Made by a program: the position numbers and the translations under genes
Assembly (NCBI GenBank): GCA_029245955.1
Contig: JAQWOH010000043.1
Span: forward strand, 124,001 to 188,000
Origin: Fuerstiella sp.
GTDB lineage: Bacteria; Planctomycetota; Planctomycetia; Planctomycetales; Planctomycetaceae
Direction: 5' to 3'
Length of the DNA: 64,000 nucleotides
Notes under the pieces: generated by a model
Told to the model about the DNA's origin: nothing
Database searches by the model: none
Seen by the model: only the letters and a program-made list of their open reading frames with translations
Shown here: positions 1 to 10,861 of the stretch, in pieces
Layout: every line of letters begins with the position of its first letter
Numbering within the stretch: position 1 is the first letter of the stretch

Positions 1-370
1 AGGCGGGTTACAGCTCAGGCCAGTCACGTCCTGCCACCCTCACAAAAAGCACAGGAGATCCCTTGCAAAAGCCTTGTGCAGTTTTCCGGGCTTACCGTGA
101 GATGCTCCGGTTATCCCGACTACGCAGCGCAATCACGCCGGACAGTCAGCCCATCTTTGCCAGCCAATCTAAACGCCACCAGAATCGTGAAAGAGGAGTG
201 GCGGTTAAGCAGGGCAAGACCTTCAAGCCGCACATCCCGCACGACGATAGTTTCCGACAGTCCCGAGTTCGGTGACGACAACTCAATCGCGGTATTCTTT
301 ATTCAATGTGCCACGGTGGAGTGTTACTGGTATTTGGTAATGACAGGTTTCCACGGAAGGAGACTGGGCG
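1..370. other. upstream region without a supported gene
   Basis: Open frames here are short, mutually overlapping and lack recognisable composition. The only clear signal is a GGAGAC ribosome site just before the gene starting at 371. The left edge may hold the end of a transcription unit lying outside the window. Confidence 0.5.
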
Positions 371-1423
371 ATGAATTGGGTTCGACTGTTCTGTGTAGCA
401 ATCATTTTCTGCATCATGACTGCAACAGTACCGGCTTCCGTGTTCAGATTTGGAGGCAGTAAGCCCAACGGATGTGGCGACGACAGTCAGCCATTCTGCT
501 GCCAACCCACGATCGTACGACCGTGCTGGACCAACGTTCATACCTTCCAGCGCAAGTGCTCCAGTGTCAAACCTTCGTGTTGCAACACCTGCTGTGCACC
601 GACGACCTGCTGTGCACCAACAGATTCCTGTAGTGATCAGGGATCGTGTTGTCCGGCAGACGGATGCGGAGAAAACTCGTGCTGTGTTCCGTCGGCGGGC
701 GTGCAGGAAGGCTGCTGTGCCAGTCAGGAAGAATGTTGTGCCATTGCGACACTGATTTATCAATCAATGACTGCTTGCTATGCGAAGGACCGGAAAGAGG
801 CCATCCATCGTCTCGGTGATCACTTCGACTGCTGTTGTCATCCAGAAATCATGAATGCCTTTATCTACGCTCTGAATGACAGTGACGAACGAGTTCGCGC
901 TAAGGCCGCCGATGAGATCGGTGACCAGATTCGCCGCAACCGGTGCTGCTGCGGAGCTTCCACAATCTCGGCGCTAACCTGTGCCCTGGCAGACTGTGAT
1001 CGGAGCGTTCGTCGTCAGGCGGAAGAGGCACTACTGTGGAGCGGATATGAAATCGTGGATAGATGCTGTGTAAAGCAACCCTGTCGTACGTGCGCTCCGG
1101 GTACAAATGTGTGGGCCGGTCACAACGAAGGTATTGCGAGCGCAACGTCCGGTGCTGAAGAATTGGTGGTTCCCGCCCTTTTTCCGCCAACGTCCCCTGT
1201 ACCACCACCGGCTCCTGAGCCGGCAGCAGCTCCGTCAGCACCTGTCGAAGTCCCCGCAGATAGCGCCTCATCGATGTATGACAATGCACCGCCGGGGTCG
1301 GTAGAAGGTTCAGAGACGGCGCTGAATTCTGAGGAAAATCGGCTACCACGCTCGATCAGCCGACTCGACACGGAAACGTTTCGGACCAGTTTGACAGCAT
1401 TTCTCCAAAAGATCCGGCCATAA
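371..1423 (+). CDS. Cys-rich secreted protein with HEAT-like segment
   Basis: 350 residues. A hydrophobic N-terminus (about residues 1-23, ending near VPAS) reads as a signal peptide. Residues about 30-125 are packed with Cys, often as CC pairs (CCQP, CCAPTTCCAPT). Residues about 134-235 contain two helical units of HEAT type (LNDSDERVRAKAADEIG and LADCDRSVRRQAEEALL). A Pro/Ala-rich linker follows (about 270-310). The ATG start has a GGAGAC site. Cys-rich proteins with HEAT-like units are familiar in planctomycetes, where a cell-surface role has been suggested; the function of this one is not known. A hairpin terminator follows the gene, so it is probably transcribed alone. Confidence 0.75.
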   Translation: MNWVRLFCVAIIFCIMTATVPASVFRFGGSKPNGCGDDSQPFCCQPTIVRPCWTNVHTFQRKCSSVKPSCCNTCCAPTTCCAPTDSCSDQGSCCPADGCGENSCCVPSAGVQEGCCASQEECCAIATLIYQSMTACYAKDRKEAIHRLGDHFDCCCHPEIMNAFIYALNDSDERVRAKAADEIGDQIRRNRCCCGASTISALTCALADCDRSVRRQAEEALLWSGYEIVDRCCVKQPCRTCAPGTNVWAGHNEGIASATSGAEELVVPALFPPTSPVPPPAPEPAAAPSAPVEVPADSASSMYDNAPPGSVEGSETALNSEENRLPRSISRLDTETFRTSLTAFLQKIRP

Positions 1424-1456
1424 GAAGGATCAGGTCATCGCGAAACCAACACTGAA

Positions 1457-1490
1457 ACAGTGGCTTCCGGTTTATGCCGGAAGCCACTGT
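1457..1490 (+). terminator. intrinsic terminator-like hairpin
   Basis: A perfect 14-bp stem (ACAGTGGCTTCCGG and its complement) with a 6-base loop sits 33 bases after the stop of the Cys-rich gene. Only a short T-rich stretch follows, so it may act as a strong RNA 3' end rather than a textbook U-tract terminator. Confidence 0.7.
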
Positions 1491-1607
1491 CGTTTCGTAA
1501 ACGGATAACATGCAGTCGCGCTGGCAACAATTAAGGGATTGCTCCATCGCGACTCGACCCGTATTCGTAAAATACGTCATTCCCTCTGGAAGAAGCGAAT
1601 TCGATCC

Positions 1608-3908
1608 ATGCTCGAGCCCAGTCCGCCCAGCCGCAAACCGTCATACTGGGTGATCGGCTGCGCTGTGGTATGGGTGACCCTGTTCCTGAGTTGTTTTTAC
1701 AGTCAGGGGCTGCCCAACAATTCGTCATCCGCTGAAGCGTTAACTCGAGGTGACATCGGGGAATTCATCAGCGTGCAGTTTGCGACGCTTCTAAACCCGC
1801 TGGACTACACCTCGTCCACCAGTCCCCGATCCGGCTGGCAAAACCTGGCAGAACGTGTGCCGTTTATCAGAACCGCTGCAGTACTGTGGCTGGCGGCATG
1901 GACACTGGGACGACTCGCGGTCAACCTGATTCTGGGACCAATTCGGCTGCTGAAGAGTGAACGCATCGTCTTGGACTTCGGCGTAGGCATATCACTGCTG
2001 ACCCTGTGGACTCTACTGTGCGGCCTGGCCGGGCTGCTTCACACCAACGTGTTACTCGCTCCGTCCGGTGCTGTTTCGCTGTTGCTGCTGATGAGCAGGT
2101 TAACCAGACCTCGAAGTGTCGCGGAAACGTGGGTGGTCCCGCGAACAGCAAATCCGGAAAAGGTCCATCGCGGTCTGCTGTTCCTGCTGATAATCATGCC
2201 GGCACCGTTTGTCCTGCATGTCTTCCTGGGAGGGATGACGCCGCCCTTTGACTTCGACGTGTGCGAATACCATTTACAAGGGCCCAAAGAGTGGTTACAG
2301 AGTGGCAGAATCCGGACACTGAAACACAATGTGTATACCAGTTTTCCATTTCTGAGTGAGATGTTGAGCCTGCATGCGATGGTGCTGCAGAACGACTGGT
2401 GGCGAGGAGCGATCGCAGGGAAGCTGGCGCTGACATCGTTTCAGTTTCTGTCAGCGGTCTCTGTCTTTGCAATCTGCCAGCGTTGGATCGGAACAGTGTC
2501 GGGGCTCATCGCCGTGACTGCTCTGTCGTCGACGCCGTGGACAACTCGAATCTCCATCATCGCCTATGCAGAAGGCGCCATCACTTTTTATCTGGCAGCA
2601 AGCATCATGAGTGGCCTGCTGGTGACCGCAACAAGCGTCCCGCGTTACCGCTGGCGTTTCGTCGGCTTAACCGGATTTCTGGCGGGCAGTGCGATGGCTG
2701 CAAAATATCCCGGACTGGTTTCGGTCGTCATTCCGGCAGCGTTGTTTGTGGCATGGTCGGTAAGGGAATCCAGTTGTCCAACAACGGCCCGGCAAAAGTC
2801 GGAATCAGGCGACGCTGCCTGTCCGCGCGACGCAGCACTCTCACGGAGATTAATCCTGCAATATGCTGTTGTGTTCGCTTCAGCGGTATTGCTCGCTGTT
2901 GGTCCGTGGCTGGCAAAGAACGCCGCGGAAACCGGAAATCCGGTCTACCCTCTGGGGTACAGCGTCTTCGGTGCGAATGACTGGAGTCCTGACATGGACC
3001 AAAAGTGGCAAAGGGCGCACAGTCCCGACGATCACGATGTGACAAGAATCCCTGCTCATCTAATGGACGTCACTGTCCGCAGCGACTGGCAGAATGGATT
3101 CCTGTTTGCGTTTGCGGTCCCGGCGCTACTGATGGTTCGCAGGCAGAAAACTATCGGCTGTCTCTGGGCCTACGTCATCTGGATGCTGGCAACATGGTGG
3201 GCCCTGACGCATCGCATTGACCGATTCTGGATTCCTCTGATCCCCGTACTGGCCGTGCTGGCCGGCGCGGCCTGGCAGCTGAACACCTCTGTTTTCTGGC
3301 GATATGGCATGATGCTGATACTGTTCATGTGCTGCGTGTTCAATTATGGATTCATTCGCCTGCCGGTGATCGGGTTTCATGCAGGACTGATGCCGATGGC
3401 TGAGGCTCGCACACGCCCCGTTCGTCAGGACCTGCGTCTGCTGAATTCGACGTTGCCGAAACACGCTCGAGTGCTGATGGTGGGCGAGGCAGCCGTATTC
3501 AATGCGACGTTTGAGCTTGTCTACAACACCGTCTTCGACGAGTGCATATTCGAACAGTGGACCAGCGCAGCGGGCAGTTCAATGGAGTCAGGACGCGCCA
3601 CGATGAAACCAACCGACGAAATAAGATCTGTCTTGCGCGAACAGAACATCACTCACATTTACGTCAACTGGTCAGAAATCCTGCGCTATCGACAGACCTA
3701 CGGCTACACCGAGTTTGTCACGCCGGATCGTTTTACCATGCTGCAGTCAATGGGACTGTTGGCAGCACCCATCACGATCTCGCGCGGCGACTGGACGTCC
3801 CTGGACCGCCGACAACAGGCAAATGTTTCCTCCTGGCACGGAGCACCGGCTCTGATGAATGGCAGCAGTTCATGGAACAGCATCCAGATCTACAGAGTCA
3901 CATTGTAG
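1608..3908 (+). CDS. polytopic membrane protein, GT39/ArnT-like (GT-C fold) glycosyltransferase
   Basis: About 766 residues from ATG 1608; an in-frame TTG at 1539 would add 23. About 12-15 hydrophobic segments are followed by a soluble C-terminal part of about 150 residues. The first large extracytoplasmic loop after a membrane segment carries an acidic cluster, [16 protein letters not shown], like the Asp/Glu-rich first loop of GT-C enzymes that use lipid-linked sugars. Inferred role: transfer of a sugar from a polyprenyl-phosphate donor on the outer face of the membrane. The convergent neighbour is a GT2 enzyme of the type that makes such donors; the two 3' ends overlap by 11 bases. Acceptor unknown. 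Confidence 0.65.
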   Translation: MLEPSPPSRKPSYWVIGCAVVWVTLFLSCFYSQGLPNNSSSAEALTRGDIGEFISVQFATLLNPLDYTSSTSPRSGWQNLAERVPFIRTAAVLWLAAWTLGRLAVNLILGPIRLLKSERIVLDFGVGISLLTLWTLLCGLAGLLHTNVLLAPSGAVSLLLLMSRLTRPRSVAETWVVPRTANPEKVHRGLLFLLIIMPAPFVLHVFLGGMTPPFDFDVCEYHLQGPKEWLQSGRIRTLKHNVYTSFPFLSEMLSLHAMVLQNDWWRGAIAGKLALTSFQFLSAVSVFAICQRWIGTVSGLIAVTALSSTPWTTRISIIAYAEGAITFYLAASIMSGLLVTATSVPRYRWRFVGLTGFLAGSAMAAKYPGLVSVVIPAALFVAWSVRESSCPTTARQKSESGDAACPRDAALSRRLILQYAVVFASAVLLAVGPWLAKNAAETGNPVYPLGYSVFGANDWSPDMDQKWQRAHSPDDHDVTRIPAHLMDVTVRSDWQNGFLFAFAVPALLMVRRQKTIGCLWAYVIWMLATWWALTHRIDRFWIPLIPVLAVLAGAAWQLNTSVFWRYGMMLILFMCCVFNYGFIRLPVIGFHAGLMPMAEARTRPVRQDLRLLNSTLPKHARVLMVGEAAVFNATFELVYNTVFDECIFEQWTSAAGSSMESGRATMKPTDEIRSVLREQNITHIYVNWSEILRYRQTYGYTEFVTPDRFTMLQSMGLLAAPITISRGDWTSLDRRQQANVSSWHGAPALMNGSSSWNSIQIYRVTL

Positions 3909-4890
3909 CGGCGGACTCAGCAGCTGCCTGGTGATGGCTGTTACAGCTGACACGTTCTGCCACACTGTATGAATCATTGGTGTTGCCGGTGTAGGCCACG
4001 ATCAGTTCAGCCAGCAGTCCGAGTGACATGGCCTGCCCGCCCAGCAGTGTTGCGGCAATCGAATAGGCCAGTAGCGGCCTACCTCCGATCGGTTCAGCGG
4101 CAAACACTGGCACAACGTGCATCAGCAGCCAGATGAGTGACAGATAGCCCAGTCCTAACATTCCAATCGCGAAGAAGAACAGCCCCACAGCTCCCAGAGC
4201 GTGCTGGGGCCGACGACCGAAGCTGATCAGAAAAGTCACAGTCAGAAGGTCCAGCAAGCCGCGTAAGAACCGCCGCACGCCATATTTTGATTCACCATGC
4301 TGACGGGATCGGTGGTGCACGGGAATTTCGGTCACACGAAAACCCCGTGCGAAAGCCAGCACCGGTATGAAACGATGTAGTTCGCCGTAGATGTTGATTT
4401 CTGCCGCCACGTCCGACCGAAACATCTTCAGACCGCAGTTGTGGTCATGCAGCTTCAGACCGGTCATGGAACTGACCATCCAGTTGAACACACGACTGGG
4501 ATACACCTTGTGCCATGGATCCAGTCGACACTTCTTCCAGCCGTTGGCCACGTCGTATCCTTCGTTGATAAGCTTCAGCATTTCCGGAATTTCGGCCGGA
4601 TCATCCTGCAGATCAGCATCCATCATCAGGATCAATTCGCCCTCAGCTGCTCTCATGCCAGCCGTCAGCGCAGCGGCCTTGCCGAAGTTGCGTCGAAATC
4701 GAATTCCGCTGATGCGTGAGTCGAGGACGCTGAGTTCAGAAATAATCTGCCACGACGAATCCGTGGAACCGTCGTCGATGAAGATCACTTCAAATCCATC
4801 AACCGCCGTTTGTGCAACCGCAAGAATCTCATCCCACAACTGACGCAAACTACCTTCCTCATTCATCACCGGAACAATAATGGACAACAT
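3898..4890 (-). CDS. GT2 family glycosyltransferase, DPM1/GtrB/ArnC-like
   Basis: 330 residues. GT-A core in residues 1-220: [10 protein letters not shown] at the start, IDDGSTDSS, the metal/nucleotide motif DADLQDDP, then NCGLKMFR and RQHGESKYG, the layout of polyprenyl-phosphate hexose synthases. Two C-terminal transmembrane segments (about 232-262 and 275-305). Known for the family: transfer of a sugar from a nucleotide donor to polyprenyl phosphate. It is the last gene of a minus-strand run, 14 bases after the TolQ-like gene, and its 3' end overlaps that of the GT-C enzyme. The sugar cannot be read from the sequence; a sugar-phosphate donor for the GT-C partner is a reasonable inference. 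Confidence 0.85.
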   Translation of the reverse strand: MLSIIVPVMNEEGSLRQLWDEILAVAQTAVDGFEVIFIDDGSTDSSWQIISELSVLDSRISGIRFRRNFGKAAALTAGMRAAEGELILMMDADLQDDPAEIPEMLKLINEGYDVANGWKKCRLDPWHKVYPSRVFNWMVSSMTGLKLHDHNCGLKMFRSDVAAEINIYGELHRFIPVLAFARGFRVTEIPVHHRSRQHGESKYGVRRFLRGLLDLLTVTFLISFGRRPQHALGAVGLFFFAIGMLGLGYLSLIWLLMHVVPVFAAEPIGGRPLLAYSIAATLLGGQAMSLGLLAELIVAYTGNTNDSYSVAERVSCNSHHQAAAESAATM

Positions 4891-4904
4891 GACGTCGTTC
4901 CCTG

Positions 4905-5777
4905 TTACTTCTTCTGAACGGTTCTCTTCGCAGCATCCACACCAGCTGCATCTGAAACGTCTCCATCACGTTCTCGCAGTGCTTCTCCTGAAATCAAATG
5001 AACAAGTTCCTGGCCGAGTCGATCCATTTCCATCACCAGTGCGTCAATCCGCCCTGCCAGGAACATGTAAACGGCGAGTGCGGGAATTGCGATAAAGAGT
5101 CCCGCCGCGGTCGTCAGCAGTGCCATAGCGATCCCGCGTGCCAGCTGTTCGGCCTGTCCCATCGCATTACTTTCTGCGATGTCATTAAACGCCTGGATCA
5201 TGCCGATGACGGTTCCCAGCAATCCGATCAGTGGGCACAGAGTAGCAACTCCGTTCAGCACCCGAAGTCGAGTTTTCAGCTGGCTGATCTGCCGTTCGCC
5301 CCCGTCGATAACTGCCTGTTCGATTTCGACACTCGGCTTTCCCCATTTGCGAACACCATGCAGAAACACGTCTGCCATGGGACTGCCGTCCTGCTGACAC
5401 ACAGCGATGGCGTTAGGCTTGTCCATTCTTCCGGAACGCAATAACTGCAGAAATCGGTCGACAAACGCCCGAGGAATCACGCGGCGATGACGCAACAGAA
5501 CGGTGCGTTCAATACCGCACCACATGGCGGCAATTGACGCCAGTGCAAAGACAATTGCGAACGGCACACCGATCGAACGTACGATTTCCTGAGGCGAACT
5601 GGGGATCGCTGAACCAGCAACAGCCGAAGTGCTCCGTGCCGGCGCTGTTTCTGCAGTCGGTGACGGTTCGTCTGTCTGGCCGTGAACTCGGCCAATCGGC
5701 CCTGCGCAAGCCAGCAGAAGTAACAGCGTGAACGACAGAAATCGTTGAAAGAAACACCGAAGGACAAGTAATTTCAT
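4905..5777 (-). CDS. MotA/TolQ/ExbB family proton channel protein
   Basis: 290 residues from ATG 5777. The N-terminus is hydrophobic with a signal-like segment, then a Ser/Thr/Pro/Ala-rich extracytoplasmic stretch of about 40 residues. Three further membrane segments follow the ExbB pattern: one near [16 protein letters not shown] and a C-terminal pair around [17 protein letters not shown] and [18 protein letters not shown]. Known role: stator subunit that uses the proton gradient to drive a TolA/TonB-type partner. No ExbD/TolR or TonB gene lies next to it. It sits between a large TPR protein upstream and a GT2 enzyme. A start at 5903 would add 42 unlikely residues. Confidence 0.85.
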   Translation of the reverse strand: MKLLVLRCFFQRFLSFTLLLLLACAGPIGRVHGQTDEPSPTAETAPARSTSAVAGSAIPSSPQEIVRSIGVPFAIVFALASIAAMWCGIERTVLLRHRRVIPRAFVDRFLQLLRSGRMDKPNAIAVCQQDGSPMADVFLHGVRKWGKPSVEIEQAVIDGGERQISQLKTRLRVLNGVATLCPLIGLLGTVIGMIQAFNDIAESNAMGQAEQLARGIAMALLTTAAGLFIAIPALAVYMFLAGRIDALVMEMDRLGQELVHLISGEALRERDGDVSDAAGVDAAKRTVQKK

Positions 5778-5908
5778 GGGGCAAGAGACAGACAGGAGAA
5801 CGGAAATCAACAGTGGGAATGCCGATTGTAACAACGAGTCATCGCCTTGGCGTGAAGGAATCGCCGATTCTGCGGTATCGCGGCAGTGATTCCGATATGA
5901 CACGTATC

Positions 5909-8900
5909 TTACTTCGATGAAGCCCCCAGTTGCTTGAGTTTTAAAGCGGCTTTTGCTGCGAGTTCTGCGCTCGGAAACTCTTTCACCAAATCCTGATAAC
6001 TGCGTATAGCGCCGTTTTTGTCACCCAGTTCAAGCTCGCATCCTGCCGCCTGAAACAGACCTCGCATCCGCCATTCATCGGCCCCCTGATAGTTCAGATA
6101 GACCCGATGATACTCCGTCAGTGCTTCCTTCCTGCGATTCTGCAGCAACAGAGTTTCGCCAATCAAAAACTGACATCGCGCTGCAGTTTCTGTACCTCGC
6201 CCGACTTCGTCCAACGTGACCTGCTGAAAATGCTCTCGTGCCTGGTCAAAATCCGGCTCGGGCTGAGACTTCCAGCGACGGCCCTGAACATCGTGAATTT
6301 GAAACAGAAATCGTGATTCGGGTGAACGCTCAATCAACTCACTGGCCAGCGAATCGATGGCACCATACTGCTTCCTGGCCAGGGCGATCTCGGCCAGCAC
6401 GATCCAAATGCGTTCAGTCCAGTCGGCTGCGGCAATCTGGCCATCCAGCACGCCTTTCCGTAAGGCCTGCAGGGTTTGTTCGGCTGCCGGCAGGTCCCCC
6501 TCTCCCAGTTGTCCTTCTCCGTAGAACAATTGAACTTTTGATGTGTGACTGCTGGCGCTGAATTCCGTAACAAACAGATTGGCATATTTCAGCACGTCCG
6601 GCCATTTTCGCTGAGCCGCACTGATATCAATAACATGATACAACGCCGGCTCCCTCGCCGATTCGGACAACTTCCTGTCCGTCGCAATTCTTGTAAACTC
6701 ATGCAGAGCGGTATCCAGATCATTCGCCTGCATTCTGCTTTCGGCAAGTGACAACCGTGCCTGACCGGCATGTGGACTCTCTGGAAAATCCGTCAGAAGT
6801 CGGCGGTAGATTTCATCCGCTCGTTCATATCGTTCGTGCTGAAGATTCAGGTAGGCCCATTCATCCAGTATATCATCCAGACGATCAGATGACTCGAAAG
6901 TCGTCACAAGTGCTTCCCACGCCTTGTCGGCGACGTCCACCTGCCCCTCTTCGCCGATGAGCCGGGCAAACATCTGTCCGGAATCAAGAAACCAGGGAGC
7001 GTTGCCGACAGTCGGATCGCTCGCCGCTTTTTCCGCCAACTGCTTGTGCAGTGCCGAAAACAGTGGAGCCGCTGACGTGCCGTCCCCCGCTTCGAACAAA
7101 CTCAGAGCAGCCATATAGGCCGCTTCCGTCGCACCGTCGGACTCCGGATACGCCTGCGATAACTTTGTAAACAACTGCTCTGACTTTGCGAAGTCCTGCA
7201 GCCGATAACGGCTCCATGCCGCTCCGGACAACGCCGCCGCGTGCACTTTTCCACGTGTTTCCTGCTGCGCAGCAATTTCAAACAACTCTGCTGACGTTGC
7301 AAAGTCTTCGTGCTGCCACACAGCTTCCGCAGACTGCAGCACTGCCATCCACGTCTGCGGATTATCAGAAAACTCGCTGACCAGCCGATCCAAGTCCCCC
7401 CTTGCCTCGGCCGCATTCTTCAGATGGCTGAAGGCAACAGCTCGAGCTGCCAGCACGTCGACAACCTGTATGCTATCCGGCTGCAGTTCGAGCAATTCGT
7501 CAGCAAACCCCTGAACATCCACGTACTGCTTCAGTTCCAGACTGCTCATCGCAGCCAGGGCCAGCGCGCCGGTCAGATCGGCATACATGGGATCACGCAA
7601 CCGCTCACGCAGAGGCATGATTTCGTTCAGCACTAATTCAAACTGTCTGTCCTGGTGGAGTGCTCGGATCAAGTGGTAACGAGCAAGACTGGCATCCTGT
7701 GAATTCGAGTCAGCAGTTTCTATGACTGTGCGGAGCACCGAAACTGCGTCCTGCGGTTTCTGGGAGTTCATCAGAATGCGACCGACCAGAATCTGAAGTC
7801 GTGGAGTCTGTCGCTGATCCGGGAAGTCTGCACTCACGCGGTCCAACAGGTCGCGTGAAGTGTTCAGCTCCTCAAGCTCCATCAGCAGCTCAGCAGCATT
7901 AAGCAGGCTGTCGACCACGTGCGAATCATGAGGCCACCGATCGGCAAGATCGCGGAACATTTGAGCAGCCAGCTGTTTCCGGCTATCCAGCTGTTCCACC
8001 TGAGCTCGCTTGAACAGAATTTCTGCTGCCAGGGGCGAGTCGCCGGCTGCCGCATACGCAGCAGAAAGCGCCTTGCGAGCATCGTCCAGCTGACCAAGTT
8101 CTCGCAGACACAGCCCCTTCAGCATTGTTGCCTGTGGCAGAAGCTTCGATTCCGCTGCCACTTTTTCAAGGCGGACCAGCGCTTCCTCATGCTTGCCACG
8201 TCGAAAAAAAGCTACACCACACTGCAACGCCGCAGAGTTCGCAATGGACTGACCTTCGTAATCCGCCACAATCCGGTCATAGGAATCACTGGCCTTTTCA
8301 TATTCGCCGTCGTCAAAATGCATGGTACCCATGCGAGCCAATGCACGAGCAGAAAGTACGATGACCTTTTGTTCTGCCAGCTGTGAGTAGAGCTGCAGAG
8401 ATTCGTCTTTTTTTCTGAGTCCTTCCAGCGATCTGGCCAGAGCGAAAGTGGCATCCGGCATAAGTTGTGCTTCGGGGGACACCGACACGAGCGCTCGCAG
8501 CGTCGACTCCGCCCTGGCCCAGTCGGCAACGGCGTTGTAACTGTTGCCCAGCATCAAACTGGCCCAATTGTTCAGATTGTGTCCAGGATGTCGGGAAAGA
8601 TAGTCCGTCAACTGCGAGATGGCAGTCTTATACTGCTTCAGGTAGAAGCTGCATTCGGCCAGCCGGTACCTGGCGTCGGCGATATTCCGACTGTTGGGAC
8701 TGTCTGCGATGAACGTTTCAAACTGTTTCTGAGCGGGGCCGTAATCTTCCAGTGAATTCAAGGCAAGCCCGTAATAAAGACGAGCCAGACCGGCGCGCGG
8801 ATGCTGCGGATACGCTTTCAGAAAGGCACCAAATGTGTCCGACGCAAGGTTCCAGCGTTCTTTGCGAAACAGGTTCACCGCCAGATTGAAGTCATCTGTG

Positions 8901-8995
8901 GCCTTGTCTGCCGGTGTGGCTGACGGAACGGCCAGTAGAAACGCAGCGGCAACCAGCAGCGACAGCAGTCGACACGCTAAAGAACGCGTTTTCAT
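5909..8995 (-). CDS. large periplasmic tetratricopeptide-repeat protein
   Basis: About 1028 residues from ATG 8995 (an ATG at 9043 would add 16 and bury the signal peptide). A signal peptide (residues 1-28, ending VPSATPA) is followed by TPR-like helix pairs through the whole chain, for example [21 protein letters not shown] near the N-terminus and [19 protein letters not shown] at the end. Proteins of this plan resemble YbgF/BamD-type TPR scaffolds but are much longer. The TolQ-like gene follows after 131 bases on the same strand, echoing tol-pal clusters where a TPR protein (YbgF/CpoB) accompanies the proton channel. Function inferred as a protein-protein scaffold for that machine. Confidence 0.8.
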   Translation of the reverse strand: MKTRSLACRLLSLLVAAAFLLAVPSATPADKATDDFNLAVNLFRKERWNLASDTFGAFLKAYPQHPRAGLARLYYGLALNSLEDYGPAQKQFETFIADSPNSRNIADARYRLAECSFYLKQYKTAISQLTDYLSRHPGHNLNNWASLMLGNSYNAVADWARAESTLRALVSVSPEAQLMPDATFALARSLEGLRKKDESLQLYSQLAEQKVIVLSARALARMGTMHFDDGEYEKASDSYDRIVADYEGQSIANSAALQCGVAFFRRGKHEEALVRLEKVAAESKLLPQATMLKGLCLRELGQLDDARKALSAAYAAAGDSPLAAEILFKRAQVEQLDSRKQLAAQMFRDLADRWPHDSHVVDSLLNAAELLMELEELNTSRDLLDRVSADFPDQRQTPRLQILVGRILMNSQKPQDAVSVLRTVIETADSNSQDASLARYHLIRALHQDRQFELVLNEIMPLRERLRDPMYADLTGALALAAMSSLELKQYVDVQGFADELLELQPDSIQVVDVLAARAVAFSHLKNAAEARGDLDRLVSEFSDNPQTWMAVLQSAEAVWQHEDFATSAELFEIAAQQETRGKVHAAALSGAAWSRYRLQDFAKSEQLFTKLSQAYPESDGATEAAYMAALSLFEAGDGTSAAPLFSALHKQLAEKAASDPTVGNAPWFLDSGQMFARLIGEEGQVDVADKAWEALVTTFESSDRLDDILDEWAYLNLQHERYERADEIYRRLLTDFPESPHAGQARLSLAESRMQANDLDTALHEFTRIATDRKLSESAREPALYHVIDISAAQRKWPDVLKYANLFVTEFSASSHTSKVQLFYGEGQLGEGDLPAAEQTLQALRKGVLDGQIAAADWTERIWIVLAEIALARKQYGAIDSLASELIERSPESRFLFQIHDVQGRRWKSQPEPDFDQAREHFQQVTLDEVGRGTETAARCQFLIGETLLLQNRRKEALTEYHRVYLNYQGADEWRMRGLFQAAGCELELGDKNGAIRSYQDLVKEFPSAELAAKAALKLKQLGASSK

Positions 8996-9328
8996 GGTTT
9001 GTACTCGTTGTGTAACATCGCGTTTCGTAGCTCTGCTGTGCATAATCCGATTACCTTCTACTGCGGACTCCTGATGCGGGCCTTGCCAGTGGCCTCATTC
9101 TACGCGTGGCTGACGCCGATCCGAAGCGATTCGTCGGAATTGTTCGCGGCTTGCTCCCGTCTTTTCCTGCCAAATCTGGAGCTCTCAACGCATTGCCCGC
9201 GGACAGTGGCTCAACGAGGGACAATGAGGTATTTCACGGCGAGGGACAGTCCTGGAAAAACAACGAAGTCTCCACGGCAGTGACATCGCTGCCCCAACTG
9301 CCTGAAACGGCATGCGCGCAGCTGCGAT

Positions 9329-10828
9329 TCAATCGAACGGGACTTCGTGCATCACTAACCGATCATACAGCGAATCCCAACTCCTGACCGTGGCCCGCGT
9401 CTGCCATGTTTCCCCGCGGGACAGGTAATCCAGCGAATCGTTGCTGGATTCCCAGGCAAACAGCTGCACCTTCTGGTCTGAGCCGGCAATCCGGCCGATG
9501 ACAGTTCTCCCGTTTTCAAACGCGTCATCGTCACCTGAAAATCCGAAGGTCGTTGAAACCCGATCGATCTGTATCACAACATCGTAGGTGTGTCCGTCGG
9601 CCGCCGCCACTATTTCCGATCGTTCATTGCCAAAACGCCCCGCCTGATCGATCTCAGCGACAACCGCCAGCAGAGGCGCCAGACTTTCACCAGCACCGGC
9701 GTCATTGTTGGCCACGGTGCCGGGTAAATCGGCCTCTCGAAATTCTGACTCTGCTCTTGACGCAGTGCCAACAGCAGCGGGCGGCACTGACGTGTGGCCG
9801 GACGCAGATTGAGACCGCCCACTTCCGGAGTGTGCGGGATCATCAAGAAACTCGAGTGGAACGACCTGCAGTTCAGCTTTCTGCGTCCAGTCCGGAAATC
9901 GGGGGATGTCGATTCGCACCTGAGCCGACCATGTCACCTTGTTGTCAGACTCTGCGATACTCCATGCATCTGTTTCAGGAAAACTGACTGTAAACTGTTC
10001 TGAGAATTCTTCGCCGGCCAGCATCGCTCCGGCAGGATGCAGTGTGTGAGTTTCTTCGTGCAGCGTATGACGATGAGTGGTGCTGTTTGTACCGCTGCCG
10101 GACGTGGCTGTTTCCTGAGCAAAGACCTTCACCGTAATTCCATTGACAGGAAATGTCTTCTTGGGGGTGAAACTCAGTTCAACAGGCCAGTCTTCCCCCG
10201 GACCAACGACCAGATGCGGCATCTTCAGCTTCACCTCTCCGACCCGACTGGCGATCATTTTTTTCCAGGCCCAGTAGATGCCCCCGCCGACCAGAAGTAA
10301 GGGAATCAGCACAACGCTGAACGCAGCGAACAGAACCATAAACAGAGCCACAATGACGAACAGAATAACTTTTACAATTCCTTTGGCTTCGGTGACCTCT
10401 TTTTCAAACTCAATGACTTCACCACGACCGCCGGAGAATTCCGGCGGTCGTTCCCCTGGCAACAGGATATATTCTTCCTCGTGTTTGGGGTCGAACGACC
10501 ATGGCACATCGACGCCAACGTGCACGAAGTGGTCGACGTTGATGTAGTGACCATGGTAGGTCAGAGGCCAGATTTCCGCTACGAACTCAAACGGGAAACG
10601 CAACTCTTCGCCAGCCTGCAGGGGCACACCTGACGTCAGCTGAATTTCGTGCTTCTTTCCGCGATCGGTGTTACCTCGACCATGTGTTCTCCAGTAATGA
10701 AACAGCACAATACCGTTGCAGCGGATATCCTCGTTGACCTGAACGCAGACTTCACCCGCAACAGTATCACCTCCGCAGTAGGTGCGGTCCGGGCTGTCAA
10801 ACGTAATCTGAATGTCACACTTAGCCAT
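9329..10828 (-). CDS. membrane protein with arrestin-like N-terminal domain
   Basis: 499 residues, no signal peptide. Residues 1-125 form a beta-rich domain with the arrestin/Spo0M-like pattern: an opening strand DIQITFDSPDRTYCGGD, and LTSGVPLQAGEELRFPFEF, LTYHGHYINVDHFVHVGVDVP. A long hydrophobic segment spans about 155-192. A second beta-rich domain lies at about 195-320 (FTPKKTFPVNGITVKVF), then a Ser/Ala/Gly-rich linker and a C-terminal domain ending in VMHEVPFD. The fold call is pattern reading only. The AAA ATPase gene ends 33 bases upstream, and both follow the kinase and murQ on the same strand. It has no obvious link to amino-sugar metabolism. Confidence 0.55.
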   Translation of the reverse strand: MAKCDIQITFDSPDRTYCGGDTVAGEVCVQVNEDIRCNGIVLFHYWRTHGRGNTDRGKKHEIQLTSGVPLQAGEELRFPFEFVAEIWPLTYHGHYINVDHFVHVGVDVPWSFDPKHEEEYILLPGERPPEFSGGRGEVIEFEKEVTEAKGIVKVILFVIVALFMVLFAAFSVVLIPLLLVGGGIYWAWKKMIASRVGEVKLKMPHLVVGPGEDWPVELSFTPKKTFPVNGITVKVFAQETATSGSGTNSTTHRHTLHEETHTLHPAGAMLAGEEFSEQFTVSFPETDAWSIAESDNKVTWSAQVRIDIPRFPDWTQKAELQVVPLEFLDDPAHSGSGRSQSASGHTSVPPAAVGTASRAESEFREADLPGTVANNDAGAGESLAPLLAVVAEIDQAGRFGNERSEIVAAADGHTYDVVIQIDRVSTTFGFSGDDDAFENGRTVIGRIAGSDQKVQLFAWESSNDSLDYLSRGETWQTRATVRSWDSLYDRLVMHEVPFD

Positions 10829-10861
10829 CGTGGCTCCTTCTCACGTGTCGCCGCACAGATT

